A stretch of 7,009 bases of DNA. It comes from CAYVBE01 sp964448935 (GTDB lineage Bacteria > Planctomycetota > Brocadiia > SM23-32). The stretch's first letter is position 1. Each line of letters begins with the position of its first letter. The stretch covers positions 1 through 7,009 of the forward strand of contig CAYVBE010000208.1 in NCBI GenBank assembly GCA_964448935.1, read 5' to 3'. Of this stretch, positions 1-6,148 are shown piece after piece. The position numbers and the translations under genes are program-made. Under the pieces are notes generated by a model that was not told the DNA's origin, ran no database searches, and worked only from the letters and a program-made list of their open reading frames with translations.

Positions 1-55
1 CGCCTTCACATCACCCGGGCCGCACCCGGGCTTGCGCAGCGGTGATCCGGAAAGG
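1..55 (+). repeat. Repeat A, left copy, first part (interrupted)
   Basis: This stretch is identical over 55 of 55 bases to the reverse complement of 6822-6876. It contains two direct CACCCGGGC copies (12-20 and 23-31), a potential hairpin CCCGGG-CCGCA-CCCGGG (14-30), and an outer stem ATCACC (10-15) with GGTGAT (41-46), so the unit can fold into a branched structure. The match runs to the first base of the window, so the true left end of the repeat is unknown. The repeat continues at 290 after an inserted element. No coding potential is seen. It resembles a dispersed extragenic palindromic repeat; I do not recognise the family. Confidence 0.85.
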
Positions 56-289
56 TACCTGTTTACCGTGGCACGCCGCCCGCGTTCCGCCGGACGTGGG
101 ACCTGCGTGCGTCATTGCGAGGAGCGATAGCGACGAAGCAATCTCGTCGTTTCCGTGCATGCACGGTTGGCTCTCGGACGTGAACGGCGAGATTGCCGCG
201 CCCGTGACCGGCACGGGCTCGCAATGACCTGGTAGAGCGCCGGGGAGTGCGGGGCAGCCCCCGTCCGACATCGCACGGTAAACACGTAC
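55..289 (+). mobile_element. MITE-like miniature inverted-repeat element, about 235 bp, inserted in repeat A
   Basis: The ends form terminal inverted repeats: GGTACCTGTTTACCGTG at 54-70 and CACGGTAAACACGTACC at 274-290, matching at 16 of 17 positions. CCGGAAAGG is present on both sides (47-55 and 290-298), while the empty repeat A copy at 6791-6876 has it once, which shows insertion with target-site duplication. The exact ends are ambiguous by a base or two: 55-289 implies an 8-bp duplication, 56-289 a 9-bp one and 54-290 a 6-bp one. There is no credible gene inside, so it is non-autonomous and would need a transposase from elsewhere. The interior is rich in palindromes (see 111-228). The transposase family cannot be named from these ends. 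Confidence 0.8.
111..228. repeat. Nested palindromic unit inside the MITE-like element
   Basis: GTCATTGCGAG (111-121) pairs perfectly with CTCGCAATGAC (218-228). Inside this, 138-151 pairs with 183-196 over 14 positions with one G-U wobble. CCGTGCATGCACGG (153-166) is a perfect 14-bp palindrome, and CCCGTG (201-206) pairs with CACGGG (212-217). The GTCATTGCGAG...GCAATCTCG pattern resembles a palindromic repeat that I recall from intergenic regions of many unrelated bacteria; that is recall, not a search result. It has no open frame of note and is probably a structured, mobile or mobilisable repeat. Confidence 0.75.
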
Positions 290-329
290 CCGGAAAGGAC
301 AACGGAAAACCGATAATTGAATGACCCTG
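290..329 (+). repeat. Repeat A, left copy, second part
   Basis: This is the continuation of repeat A after the inserted element. It matches the reverse complement of 6791-6830 at 38 of 40 positions, with differences at 300 and 304. The first nine bases (290-298) are the duplicated target also present at 47-55. Homology stops at 330, which defines the inner end of the repeat. Its last part is the AT-rich GATAATTGAATG stretch. It ends 20 bp beyond the stop codon of the cupin gene on the minus strand, so it lies in that operon's 3' region. No intrinsic terminator (GC stem plus T run) is visible there. Confidence 0.85.
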
Positions 330-349
330 GGACGTTACACGGACACCGG

Positions 350-688
350 CTATGTGGCGCTTACCTTGTCTTCCGGCAGGTAGGTGTGCTTTATGAAGAT
401 GCCGTCCAGGGGCTCGTCGCCGGTGTTCACTATGTTGTGGACCTCGCCGGGCTCCATGCGGAAGGCCATGCCGGGCTCGATGTCATACTCCAGCCCGTCC
501 GCGATGAAGGTGCCCGTGCCGGCGGTGAAGTAGAAGGTCTCCTCGACCTCGTTGTGGTAGTGCGGGCCGAGTTCCTGTCCGGGCAGGAACCGGATCAGGC
601 CCCAGTCTATCCGCGGGCCGCGGAACAGGTATTTCGGTCCGCTGTCACCGTGCCGGAACTCCAGCTCTGTGGCGTCCACCTTTTCCAT
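350..688 (-). CDS. Small single-domain cupin protein
   Basis: A 112-aa single cupin barrel, probably cytoplasmic since no signal peptide or membrane segment is seen. Cupin motif 1 is complete: G37-x5-H43-x-H45-x4-E50-x6-G57. Motif 2 is close to consensus at residues 73-88, with G81-x2-H84-x3-N88. H43, H45, E50 and H84 form the expected metal-binding set. The rest is typical of small stand-alone cupins related to mannose-6-phosphate isomerase/RmlC-type folds, but the substrate cannot be told from sequence; sugar isomerase, dioxygenase or binding roles are all possible. The start is well supported by an AGGAGG at 5-nt spacing. It is the last gene of a minus-strand operon, 18 bp after the Kdo-kinase-like gene, which hints at a carbohydrate or envelope role but does not prove it. 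Confidence 0.92.
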   Translation of the reverse strand: MEKVDATELEFRHGDSGPKYLFRGPRIDWGLIRFLPGQELGPHYHNEVEETFYFTAGTGTFIADGLEYDIEPGMAFRMEPGEVHNIVNTGDEPLDGIFIKHTYLPEDKVSAT

Positions 689-693
689 GGTCT

Positions 694-699
694 CCTCCT
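694..699 (-). promoter_or_regulatory. Ribosome binding site of the cupin gene
   Basis: On the minus strand AGGAGG lies 5 nt before the ATG at 688. It is the best Shine-Dalgarno site of this operon, which suggests that the cupin is translated independently and perhaps more strongly than the two genes before it. Confidence 0.8.
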
Positions 700-706
700 G
701 TCCGTA

Positions 707-1564
707 TTAACTCTTCCGCCACGGCCGATGGCGCAGGTGGCGGCTTCCGTGGCGCCTGATGATCTCTTCCTCACGTTCCGCCCACTCGCTGTACCGCCCG
801 AGGTAGGCCCTCATGAACGCGACCCGGTCCGTCAGGCCGATGGCGCTGCGGGATTCGGGCCACTTCTCCACCGATCGGTCCAGCCGTACCAGATTGCTCA
901 TGCGCTGCGGCAAATCCAGCTCTCCGAATACGCACGCCCGGTCCAGGTCCACGATGAACGCCTCCGGATGGCCGAGCGGGTCGCGCACCAGGATGTTCTG
1001 CAGGTTCAGGTCGGCGTGCAGGATGCCCGCTTCGTGCAGGGCGGCCACGACATCCGCGACCGTGCGGCAGATCCGGCGCTTGCGGGACGTGGACAGGTTC
1101 TCCGGCGGCAGCTCGCGGCACAGCGCCAGCAGGTCGCGGGCCTCGGGGATGAGTCGGTTGACGTAGTGCGCACGCACCAGAGGGCCGAACACCTGCTCGA
1201 CGCGCAGCGCCACGGGGCAGGGCACGGGTAGCCCGGCGGCCGCCGCATAGCGCGAGACGGCGAATTCCCGCTCCATGCGCCCCGCCCCCGGGAACAGCGT
1301 GCCCCAGAGCCTGCCCAGGATGCCGCCGTGCGCGTAGCGGCGCACCATAAGGCCCGGCCCGTCGTCCCAGGGCGGGTTCCAGACCCAGCAGGTTGGGTGG
1401 CCCGCCTGTCGCGTGCTGCGGCCCTCCAGTTGGCTGACGATGGCCGGCAGCCGCATCAGGTCCTCGACATCCGGGTGGCATTCGGGGTTCACCAGCACGC
1501 GCACGCCGCCTTCGCGGTGCTCCCGGGGCGGCGGGAGTTCTGAGGGCTGGGGCTTCCCGGGCAT
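707..1564 (-). CDS. Kdo kinase / lipopolysaccharide kinase-like protein (KdkA/WaaP-related)
   Basis: A 285-aa protein of the small kinase-fold group that phosphorylates Kdo or heptose of the LPS inner core at the cytoplasmic face. The signature is HADLNLQNIL at 183-192, with D185 as the presumed catalytic Asp and N190 as a metal ligand. IVDLDRA at 204-210 (D206, D208) takes the place of DFG. The N-terminal VRRYAHGG at 74-81 resembles the RHYRRGG segment of Kdo kinases, which lies where canonical kinases carry the VAIK lysine. The length is slightly above that of known KdkA proteins. There is no signal peptide or membrane segment. The ATG at 1564 lies 3 bp after the stop of the large upstream gene, so translation is probably coupled; no good Shine-Dalgarno is seen, and a GTG start at residue 21 or 23 is possible. 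It could instead be a general RIO/Kdo-type kinase acting on another glycan; the acceptor is not determined. Confidence 0.82.
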   Translation of the reverse strand: MPGKPQPSELPPPREHREGGVRVLVNPECHPDVEDLMRLPAIVSQLEGRSTRQAGHPTCWVWNPPWDDGPGLMVRRYAHGGILGRLWGTLFPGAGRMEREFAVSRYAAAAGLPVPCPVALRVEQVFGPLVRAHYVNRLIPEARDLLALCRELPPENLSTSRKRRICRTVADVVAALHEAGILHADLNLQNILVRDPLGHPEAFIVDLDRACVFGELDLPQRMSNLVRLDRSVEKWPESRSAIGLTDRVAFMRAYLGRYSEWAEREEEIIRRHGSRHLRHRPWRKS

Positions 1565-1567
1565 GGA

Positions 1568-4500
1568 CTACCGGTCGGAATCGTTCGGAGTGGCTGCGCC
1601 GACGTCCTGCACGCAACGGAATCCTGTCCGCACGTCGGCGTCCGCCGGATGGGCGGCGTATCGAGCTGCGCAGCGTGCCGGTATGGGGGCCAGCTCTTCC
1701 TGAATCCATGATCCCCCGCGGCGGACCACCTGCGGGCCGGGCAGTTCGGCCAGTTCCAGCTCATTTCCTTCGTACGGCTCGAAAGGCTCGGTGGTCCACT
1801 CCATCACATTGCCGATCATGTCCAGGCAGCCGTAGGGGCTGTCGTAGGCGGGGTAGGAGCCGACCGGCGCCGAGCCGGCGTCCTCGGGCAGCATGTGGTG
1901 GCAGTAGTCCCGGCTGAAGCTGTTGCCCCAGGGGTAGATGCGGCCGTCCACGCCTCGGGCGGCTTTCTCCCACTCGGCCTCGGTGGGCAGCCGTGCCCCC
2001 CGCCAGTCGGCGTAGGCCAAGGCGTCGTTCAGCGTCACGTTGGTCACCGGGTGGTCGCCCTGGCCCTGGGGGTAGTTGCTGCGGTCCCAGTGCGGGGGCG
2101 GGGTGTGGTATGTGGCCTCCAGGAATTCCTTGTACTGGCGGTTTGTGACTTCGGTTTTGTCCATGAAGAAGGCGTCCGTAGCGGCGGTGTGTTTGGGCAG
2201 TTCGGGGGCAAAGCCGTGGGCCAGGGCTATGACCTGGATCTCCTCCTTGCTGCCGCCCAGCAGGGACAGGTTGTGCTCCTGGGCCAGCGCGGCGATCTCG
2301 CTCAGATTGGTGCCCATCAGGAAACTTCCCTCCGGCACGTAGACCGTGCCGGGTGCCGGGTTACGGATGCGCTGGACGGTGACGGTGCTCTTGCGTTGCC
2401 ACTCGGTGCCCTGGAACCGGGAGGCCACCTCTTCCAGGATTCTCATGCACTCCTCGGGGGAACCCGTTCCGTAGGCGTGCAGGGCGGACTCGTAATGCCA
2501 CGCCGGCAGTCTGGCGGCGGCGTCCATGGCGACGGTCGAGTCGGCGCGCGCGTGCTTCAGGACGTCTTCCAGCAGGGCCAGGGCACCGGGGAAATCGCCT
2601 TTGGCCCGCAGCCCCTCGGCTTTGCGCAGGTTGCTCCGGGCGGTGCTCTCGGAGTATGTCTCGTCATCTTCGGCGGACTCGATGCCCAGGGCCTCGCGCA
2701 TGGCCTTCACGGCGGCGGGGCTGTCGGGGTGGGATTTCAGGAGTTCGCCGTAATACTGCTCGGCCTCCTGGGGGCGGCCGGTCTGCCGCGCTTCCTGGAA
2801 CAGTTGCAGCAGGAGCCGGGCGTACATCGTGCGCGTCTGCGCGGCGCTCTTGTGCTCCGGATAGGCCTCGATCAGGTGTTTCAGCCGCTGGCGGGCCTGC
2901 GCAAGGTTGCCGTCCTCCAACTCCTGCCGGGCGGACATCAGGTAGATGTCGGGCAGCGCCTGCCGGGCGTCCTCGGCGGCCTTGCTGCCCTCGTAGCGGT
3001 TCACGACTTCCAACAGCAGCTTCAGCGCGCCATCGTCGTCACCCTCCTGGCGCAGGACGGTGGCGCGCCCCACCAGCAGCTCGGGCTTCTTGTTGTCCAG
3101 CAGCCGTGCCTGGGCGGTGCCGGGGAACTCCTCGGCTATCTTCTCATATACCTCGAGCGCCGCCGCGTATTCGCCCGAGCGGTGCAGATGCTCGGCCAGG
3201 TCGGCCATCGCGGCCGGCACCCGGGTCTGGGCGACCTGGGCGAAGCGGCTGTCCGGCGGGGCCGCCTCGGCGGCCTTCGTGTAGTTCGCCAGCGCTTTCT
3301 GGTAGTTCCCTTCTTTCGACAGAACTTCGGCCCACTCGAGGTACAGCCGCCCCAACTGCTCCTGCACCTCCTTGCGCTGTGGGTCGCCCTGCAACCTTTC
3401 GGCGGCGTCGGCGAGGGCGGCGACGGCCAGTTCATACTGTTCCTTGCCGGCATAGCGCCGTGCATCTTCCATGGCCGCCTCCAGCAGCGCGGCGGCGTTT
3501 TCGTGCGTTTCCGGCTGCCGCCGGGTGTCCGGTGGGCCGCCGCCCCCGCGTTCCACGCGGGGCCCTTGCCCGTCGTCCCGGGTTTCGGCCGGCTGCCGGG
3601 CCGGCACGGGCCATTCCCAGCCCGCCCGCGCCAGGGCGAAGCCCATGACCATGGCGGCGGTCACCATCAGCACCAGCAGCACCACGGCCAGTCCGGTGGG
3701 CACCTTGAGCCCGCCGGTGTCCTGAGGTTCCAGAGAGTGGTAGTCCCGCGCGAACGCCGAGTCCACGCCCCCGGGCACCACGTCAACGTGGCCGGTATGC
3801 ATGCTCTCCCGGCAGCGGTCCAGGTCGTCCACCAGCCGTTGGGCGTTGCGGTAGCGCTCGCCGGGGTCTTTCTCCAGCATCCGCTGGACCACCCTGGCGG
3901 CCTCCGGGGGCAGCTTGTCGTTTACCCTGTGGGGCGGTTCCAGCTCGAGTTCGCAGTTGTTGAACAGGTAGCCGACGGGATTCCGGGAGGGGAAGGGCTC
4001 GCAGCCGGTGAGCATCTCGTAGGCGATGATGCCCAGGGCAAAGATGTCGGCCTCCGGGCCGGGGGTGCGGCCGCGGATCATCTCGGGCGCCATGTATTTG
4101 GGCGTTCCCAGCAGCTCTCCGAAGACCGAGATCATCGGGTCAGGCCCGGCCACCGCCGGGTCGAACAGCATGACCTTTACCAGCAGCCGGTCCATCTTGT
4201 CCCGCGCCAGCAGTATCTGGGATGCCTTCAGGTGCCCGTGGATGAGATTGCGGCGGTGGATGGCCCGCAGCCCTTCGGCCGCCTGGTGGATTATTTCGAG
4301 CGCCTCGTCCGGCGGCAGGGGGCTCTGCTTCAGCCTCTCGGACAGCGGCTCCCCTTCGACGTCCTCGAAGATGACGTAATAGGTGTCGTCCGCCTGCCCC
4401 ACCTCCCGGACCTGCAGAATGTTGGGATGCTCGACCAGGGACTGCTGCTCGGCCCACTTCTCATAGAAGTGCCGCCCGAAGGCCGCGTTCTGGCTGATGG

Positions 4501-4636
4501 CCTCCGAGACGAGTTTCAGCAGGACCGTGCGGCCCGTCTCCGTATTGCGGGCACGGTAGAGGCGCCCCGCCGGTCCTTCCTCGACCATGTCGAGCAACTC
4601 GTACTTCCCGGCTTTCTTTCTGGTGTCTTCGTTCAT
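1568..4636 (-). CDS. Transmembrane pseudokinase with TPR region and C-terminal FGE/sulfatase-modifying-like domain
   Basis: A 1022-aa multidomain protein. Residues 12-275 form a Ser/Thr-kinase-like domain: weak Gly loop (E19, G21, G24), K41 kept, then HGH at 133-135 instead of HRD, Q140 instead of the metal-binding Asn, DPA at 159-161 instead of DFG, and APE at 183-185. Loss of both catalytic Asp and Asn predicts a pseudokinase. A single membrane helix spans about 314-336, followed by a charged, Pro/Gly-rich linker (340-380). Helical TPR-like repeats (about eight) fill 385-750. Residues 765-1010 are an FGE-sulfatase-type domain (TEVTNRQY 828-835, RLPTEAEWEKAARG 882-895, YPWGN 901-905, GNVMEWT 942-948, RGGSW 973-977, GFRC 1005-1008). 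Ungapped comparison with human FGE places Q979 and P984 at the two catalytic cysteines, so it is probably non-catalytic. The expected topology is kinase-like part in the cytoplasm, TPR and FGE-like part in the periplasm. The ATG at 4636 was chosen because it starts the kinase fold and lies downstream of the promoter; its ribosome site is weak. Confidence 0.9.
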   Translation of the reverse strand: MNEDTRKKAGKYELLDMVEEGPAGRLYRARNTETGRTVLLKLVSEAISQNAAFGRHFYEKWAEQQSLVEHPNILQVREVGQADDTYYVIFEDVEGEPLSERLKQSPLPPDEALEIIHQAAEGLRAIHRRNLIHGHLKASQILLARDKMDRLLVKVMLFDPAVAGPDPMISVFGELLGTPKYMAPEMIRGRTPGPEADIFALGIIAYEMLTGCEPFPSRNPVGYLFNNCELELEPPHRVNDKLPPEAARVVQRMLEKDPGERYRNAQRLVDDLDRCRESMHTGHVDVVPGGVDSAFARDYHSLEPQDTGGLKVPTGLAVVLLVLMVTAAMVMGFALARAGWEWPVPARQPAETRDDGQGPRVERGGGGPPDTRRQPETHENAAALLEAAMEDARRYAGKEQYELAVAALADAAERLQGDPQRKEVQEQLGRLYLEWAEVLSKEGNYQKALANYTKAAEAAPPDSRFAQVAQTRVPAAMADLAEHLHRSGEYAAALEVYEKIAEEFPGTAQARLLDNKKPELLVGRATVLRQEGDDDGALKLLLEVVNRYEGSKAAEDARQALPDIYLMSARQELEDGNLAQARQRLKHLIEAYPEHKSAAQTRTMYARLLLQLFQEARQTGRPQEAEQYYGELLKSHPDSPAAVKAMREALGIESAEDDETYSESTARSNLRKAEGLRAKGDFPGALALLEDVLKHARADSTVAMDAAARLPAWHYESALHAYGTGSPEECMRILEEVASRFQGTEWQRKSTVTVQRIRNPAPGTVYVPEGSFLMGTNLSEIAALAQEHNLSLLGGSKEEIQVIALAHGFAPELPKHTAATDAFFMDKTEVTNRQYKEFLEATYHTPPPHWDRSNYPQGQGDHPVTNVTLNDALAYADWRGARLPTEAEWEKAARGVDGRIYPWGNSFSRDYCHHMLPEDAGSAPVGSYPAYDSPYGCLDMIGNVMEWTTEPFEPYEGNELELAELPGPQVVRRGGSWIQEELAPIPARCAARYAAHPADADVRTGFRCVQDVGAATPNDSDR

Positions 4637-4676
4637 CTCGGGTGTCCAACCACTTCCGACTGTCTCAGGAATTTCT

Positions 4677-4746
4677 CCGCCTCTGGCCGTGCATTCTATG
4701 AGAAGGGCGCCGAAAAAACAAATGCTGCACTCGCCACCGGAGGCGG
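4677..4746. repeat. Imperfect inverted repeat spanning the leftward promoter
   Basis: CCGCCTCTGG at 4677-4686 and CCGGAGGCGG at 4737-4746 are inverted copies with one mismatch in ten. They bracket the leftward -10/-35 elements, and the right arm ends 3 bp before the rightward -35 box. The layout would suit a shared operator or a loop site for a regulator, but short GC-rich repeats of this kind also arise by chance. Confidence 0.3.
4693..4721 (-). promoter_or_regulatory. Probable sigma70-type promoter of the pseudokinase operon
   Basis: Read on the minus strand: TTGTTT (4716-4721), 17-bp spacer, TAGAAT (4693-4698). The -10 matches consensus at 5 of 6 positions and the -35 only at its TTG. Transcription would start near 4686, giving a leader of about 50 nt before the ATG at 4636. 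This is the only AT-rich pocket in the region, which supports the call, but the -35 is weak. Confidence 0.5.
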
Positions 4747-4749
4747 CTG

Positions 4750-4779
4750 TTGACACTCCGTTCCGGGCCTCACTATGAT
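4750..4779 (+). promoter_or_regulatory. Sigma70-type promoter of xerD and the thioesterase gene
   Basis: A perfect -35 box TTGACA (4750-4755), an 18-bp spacer and TATGAT (4774-4779, 5 of 6). In a GC-rich genome this is a striking match. Transcription would begin near 4786, about 40 nt before the xerD ATG. The same TTG could be read as a start codon extending the xerD frame by 25 codons, but its overlap with the -35 box rules that out. Confidence 0.75.
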
Positions 4780-4815
4780 GAACGCGACGAGCGCTTTTCG
4801 ACCCGTTCAGCTTCC

Positions 4816-4820
4816 GGAGG
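4816..4820 (+). promoter_or_regulatory. Ribosome binding site deciding the xerD start
   Basis: GGAGG lies 4 nt before the ATG at 4825. Together with the 298-aa length and the family alignment it fixes this start instead of the in-frame TTG at 4750. Confidence 0.8.
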
Positions 4821-4824
4821 CCGT

Positions 4825-5721
4825 ATGAGCAACCCCAGGGACCTGGTCGCCGCCTTTGTCCACTACTGCGCGGCGGAGTGCGGCCTGAGCGGCAACACCC
4901 TGGAAGCCTACCAGACCGATCTGGCGGCTTTTCTGGACTACCTGGAGGGTGCAGAGGACGCCGACCTGAGCGAACTGACGCCCAACCAACTGGTGGCCTA
5001 CGTGGGCGCGTGCCGCCGGGCGGGGCTCTCCTCGAACACAATTCGCCGGCGCCTTGTCGCGGTGCGCATGTTTTACCGCTTCCTGGTATCGGAGGCGGAG
5101 GCAGAGCACAACCCGGCGGATGTGCTTCAGAGCCCGCAACTCTGGCAACGCATTCCGGAGGTGCTGAGCGAGGGCGAGGTGGAGGCGCTGCTGTACACGC
5201 CGTCGGCAAATACCCCGCTGGGGCTGCGCGACCGGGCCATGCTGGAGATGCTGTATGCCACCGGCGCGCGCGCCAGCGAGGTGTGCGGCCTGGACGTGAG
5301 GCAGGTGAACTTCCAATACTCCTTCGTGCGTTGCTACGGCAAGCGGCGCAAGGAGCGCCTGGTGCCGATCGGAGAGCCGGCTCTGGCAGCGTTGCGGGAA
5401 TACCTTGATGAGGCCCGGCCTGAACTGGCGCGCGACGCCGGGGTGACGGCGTTGTTCCTGTCACGCTCCGGGCGGCGGCTGTCGCGCAAAGCCCTCTGGG
5501 CGCGGGTCAAGAAACACGCCCTCGCGGCCGGCATCGGCACGGACGTGCACCCCCACACGCTGCGACACAGCTTCGCCACCCACCTGCTGAGCCACGGCGC
5601 CGACCTGCGCTCCGTCCAGGTGATGCTGGGGCACGCCGACATCTCGACTACCGAAATCTACACCCACGTGGACAGGAGCCGGTTGAAGGCGGCACACCGG
5701 CGGTTCCACCCGCGCGGATGA
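4825..5721 (+). CDS. xerD: Site-specific tyrosine recombinase XerD
   Basis: A 298-aa tyrosine recombinase that with a partner (XerC) resolves chromosome dimers at dif at the division septum. The N-terminal SAM-like core-binding domain spans about 1-90 (LSGNTLEAYQTDL, LTPNQLVAYV, SSNTIRRRL). The catalytic domain follows, with R149 (TGARASE), K173 (GKRRKER), H244-x2-R247 (HTLRH), H270 (LGHADIS) and nucleophile Y279 (TTEIYTHV). Length and residue positions are almost the same as in E. coli XerD (298 aa; H244, R247, H270, Y279), and the C-terminal HRRFHPRG resembles XerD more than XerC. All catalytic residues are intact. The TGA overlaps an ATG at 5718, and the thioesterase gene follows in the same transcript. 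It looks like a housekeeping recombinase, not an integron or phage integrase, although one XerC/D call from sequence alone can be wrong. No dif-like site was seen in the window. Confidence 0.93.
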   Translation: MSNPRDLVAAFVHYCAAECGLSGNTLEAYQTDLAAFLDYLEGAEDADLSELTPNQLVAYVGACRRAGLSSNTIRRRLVAVRMFYRFLVSEAEAEHNPADVLQSPQLWQRIPEVLSEGEVEALLYTPSANTPLGLRDRAMLEMLYATGARASEVCGLDVRQVNFQYSFVRCYGKRRKERLVPIGEPALAALREYLDEARPELARDAGVTALFLSRSGRRLSRKALWARVKKHALAAGIGTDVHPHTLRHSFATHLLSHGADLRSVQVMLGHADISTTEIYTHVDRSRLKAAHRRFHPRG

Positions 5722-5729
5722 AAGGGAGG
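5722..5729 (+). promoter_or_regulatory. Ribosome binding site of the thioesterase gene
   Basis: The purine run AAGGGAGG precedes the ATG at 5733 by 3 nt. The alternative ATG at 5718, which overlaps the xerD stop, has no such site, so 5733 is preferred. Confidence 0.65.
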
Positions 5730-5732
5730 GAC

Positions 5733-6137
5733 ATGCAACCTCACACCGTGGACATACGGGTGCGCTACGCGGAAACCGACCAGATGGGCGTGGTGTACAA
5801 CGCGGAGTTCTTCGTCTACTTCGAGGTGGCGCGGACGGAGTTCCTGCGGGCGCAGGGCATCCGCTACCGCGATCTGGAGCGGGAGGGCATCTACCTGGTG
5901 GTGGTCGAGACGCAGTGCAGCTACAAGGGCCGCGCCCTGTATGACGACATGCTGAGGGTCCGGACGGTGGTGGAGCGGGTGCGGCCGACGCGCATAGACT
6001 TCGCACACCGCGTGAGCCGCGCCGGGGAGGACGAGCTGCTGGCCGAGGGCCGGGTGGTGCTGGCCTGCGTTACGTCCGAGGGCCGGCCGCGCAGGCTGCC
6101 GGAGCAGATACGGGGAATCCTGCACGAGGCGGAATAG
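5733..6137 (+). CDS. Acyl-CoA thioesterase, YbgC/4-hydroxybenzoyl-CoA thioesterase family
   Basis: A 134-aa hot-dog-fold thioesterase that hydrolyses acyl-CoA (short-chain or phospholipid-related acyl thioesters in characterised YbgC proteins), acting in the cytoplasm near the inner membrane and often linked with Tol-Pal. The family signature is RVRYAETDQMGVVYNAEFFVYFEVAR starting at residue 9, with D16 as the catalytic Asp; YN is found at 22-23 where E. coli YbgC has YH. GIYLVVVETQCSYKGRALYDD is the second conserved strand region. Length is normal for the family. The frame also opens at an ATG (5718) that overlaps the xerD stop, but the purine-rich site before 5733 makes that the likelier start. 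It is co-transcribed with xerD. No tol or pal gene is in view, so the Tol-Pal link is only by family. Substrate is not known. Confidence 0.9.
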   Translation: MQPHTVDIRVRYAETDQMGVVYNAEFFVYFEVARTEFLRAQGIRYRDLEREGIYLVVVETQCSYKGRALYDDMLRVRTVVERVRPTRIDFAHRVSRAGEDELLAEGRVVLACVTSEGRPRRLPEQIRGILHEAE

Positions 6138-6148
6138 CCGGCGCGCCG

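Noticed and set aside
11..302. Short open frames on both strands at the left edge
   Set aside because: They lie wholly in repeat A and the inserted element, lack ribosome sites and have no family resemblance.
317..1231. A 304-codon plus-strand open frame across the cupin and Kdo-kinase-like genes
   Set aside because: It runs antisense through two well-supported genes and their intergenic gap, and shows no domain or ribosome site.
1568..2340. Active formylglycine-generating enzyme domain activating sulfatases
   Set aside because: The two catalytic cysteine positions are Gln and Pro, and no sulfatase gene is in the window.
1895..4753. A 952-codon open frame on the plus strand opposite the pseudokinase gene
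   Set aside because: It is exactly antisense to a gene with clear kinase, TPR and FGE motifs; its translation is rich in Gly, Val, His and Gln without recognisable domains, as expected from high-GC codon shadowing.
4637..5464. N-terminal extension of the pseudokinase frame by 276 codons
   Set aside because: The extension is antisense to xerD, is Pro/Arg-rich with no fold, and lies upstream of the likely promoter; the kinase fold begins right after the ATG at 4636.
6138..6148. Bidirectional terminator between the convergent thioesterase and amidotransferase genes
   Set aside because: The 10-bp palindrome is too short to leave a loop and has no T run on either side.
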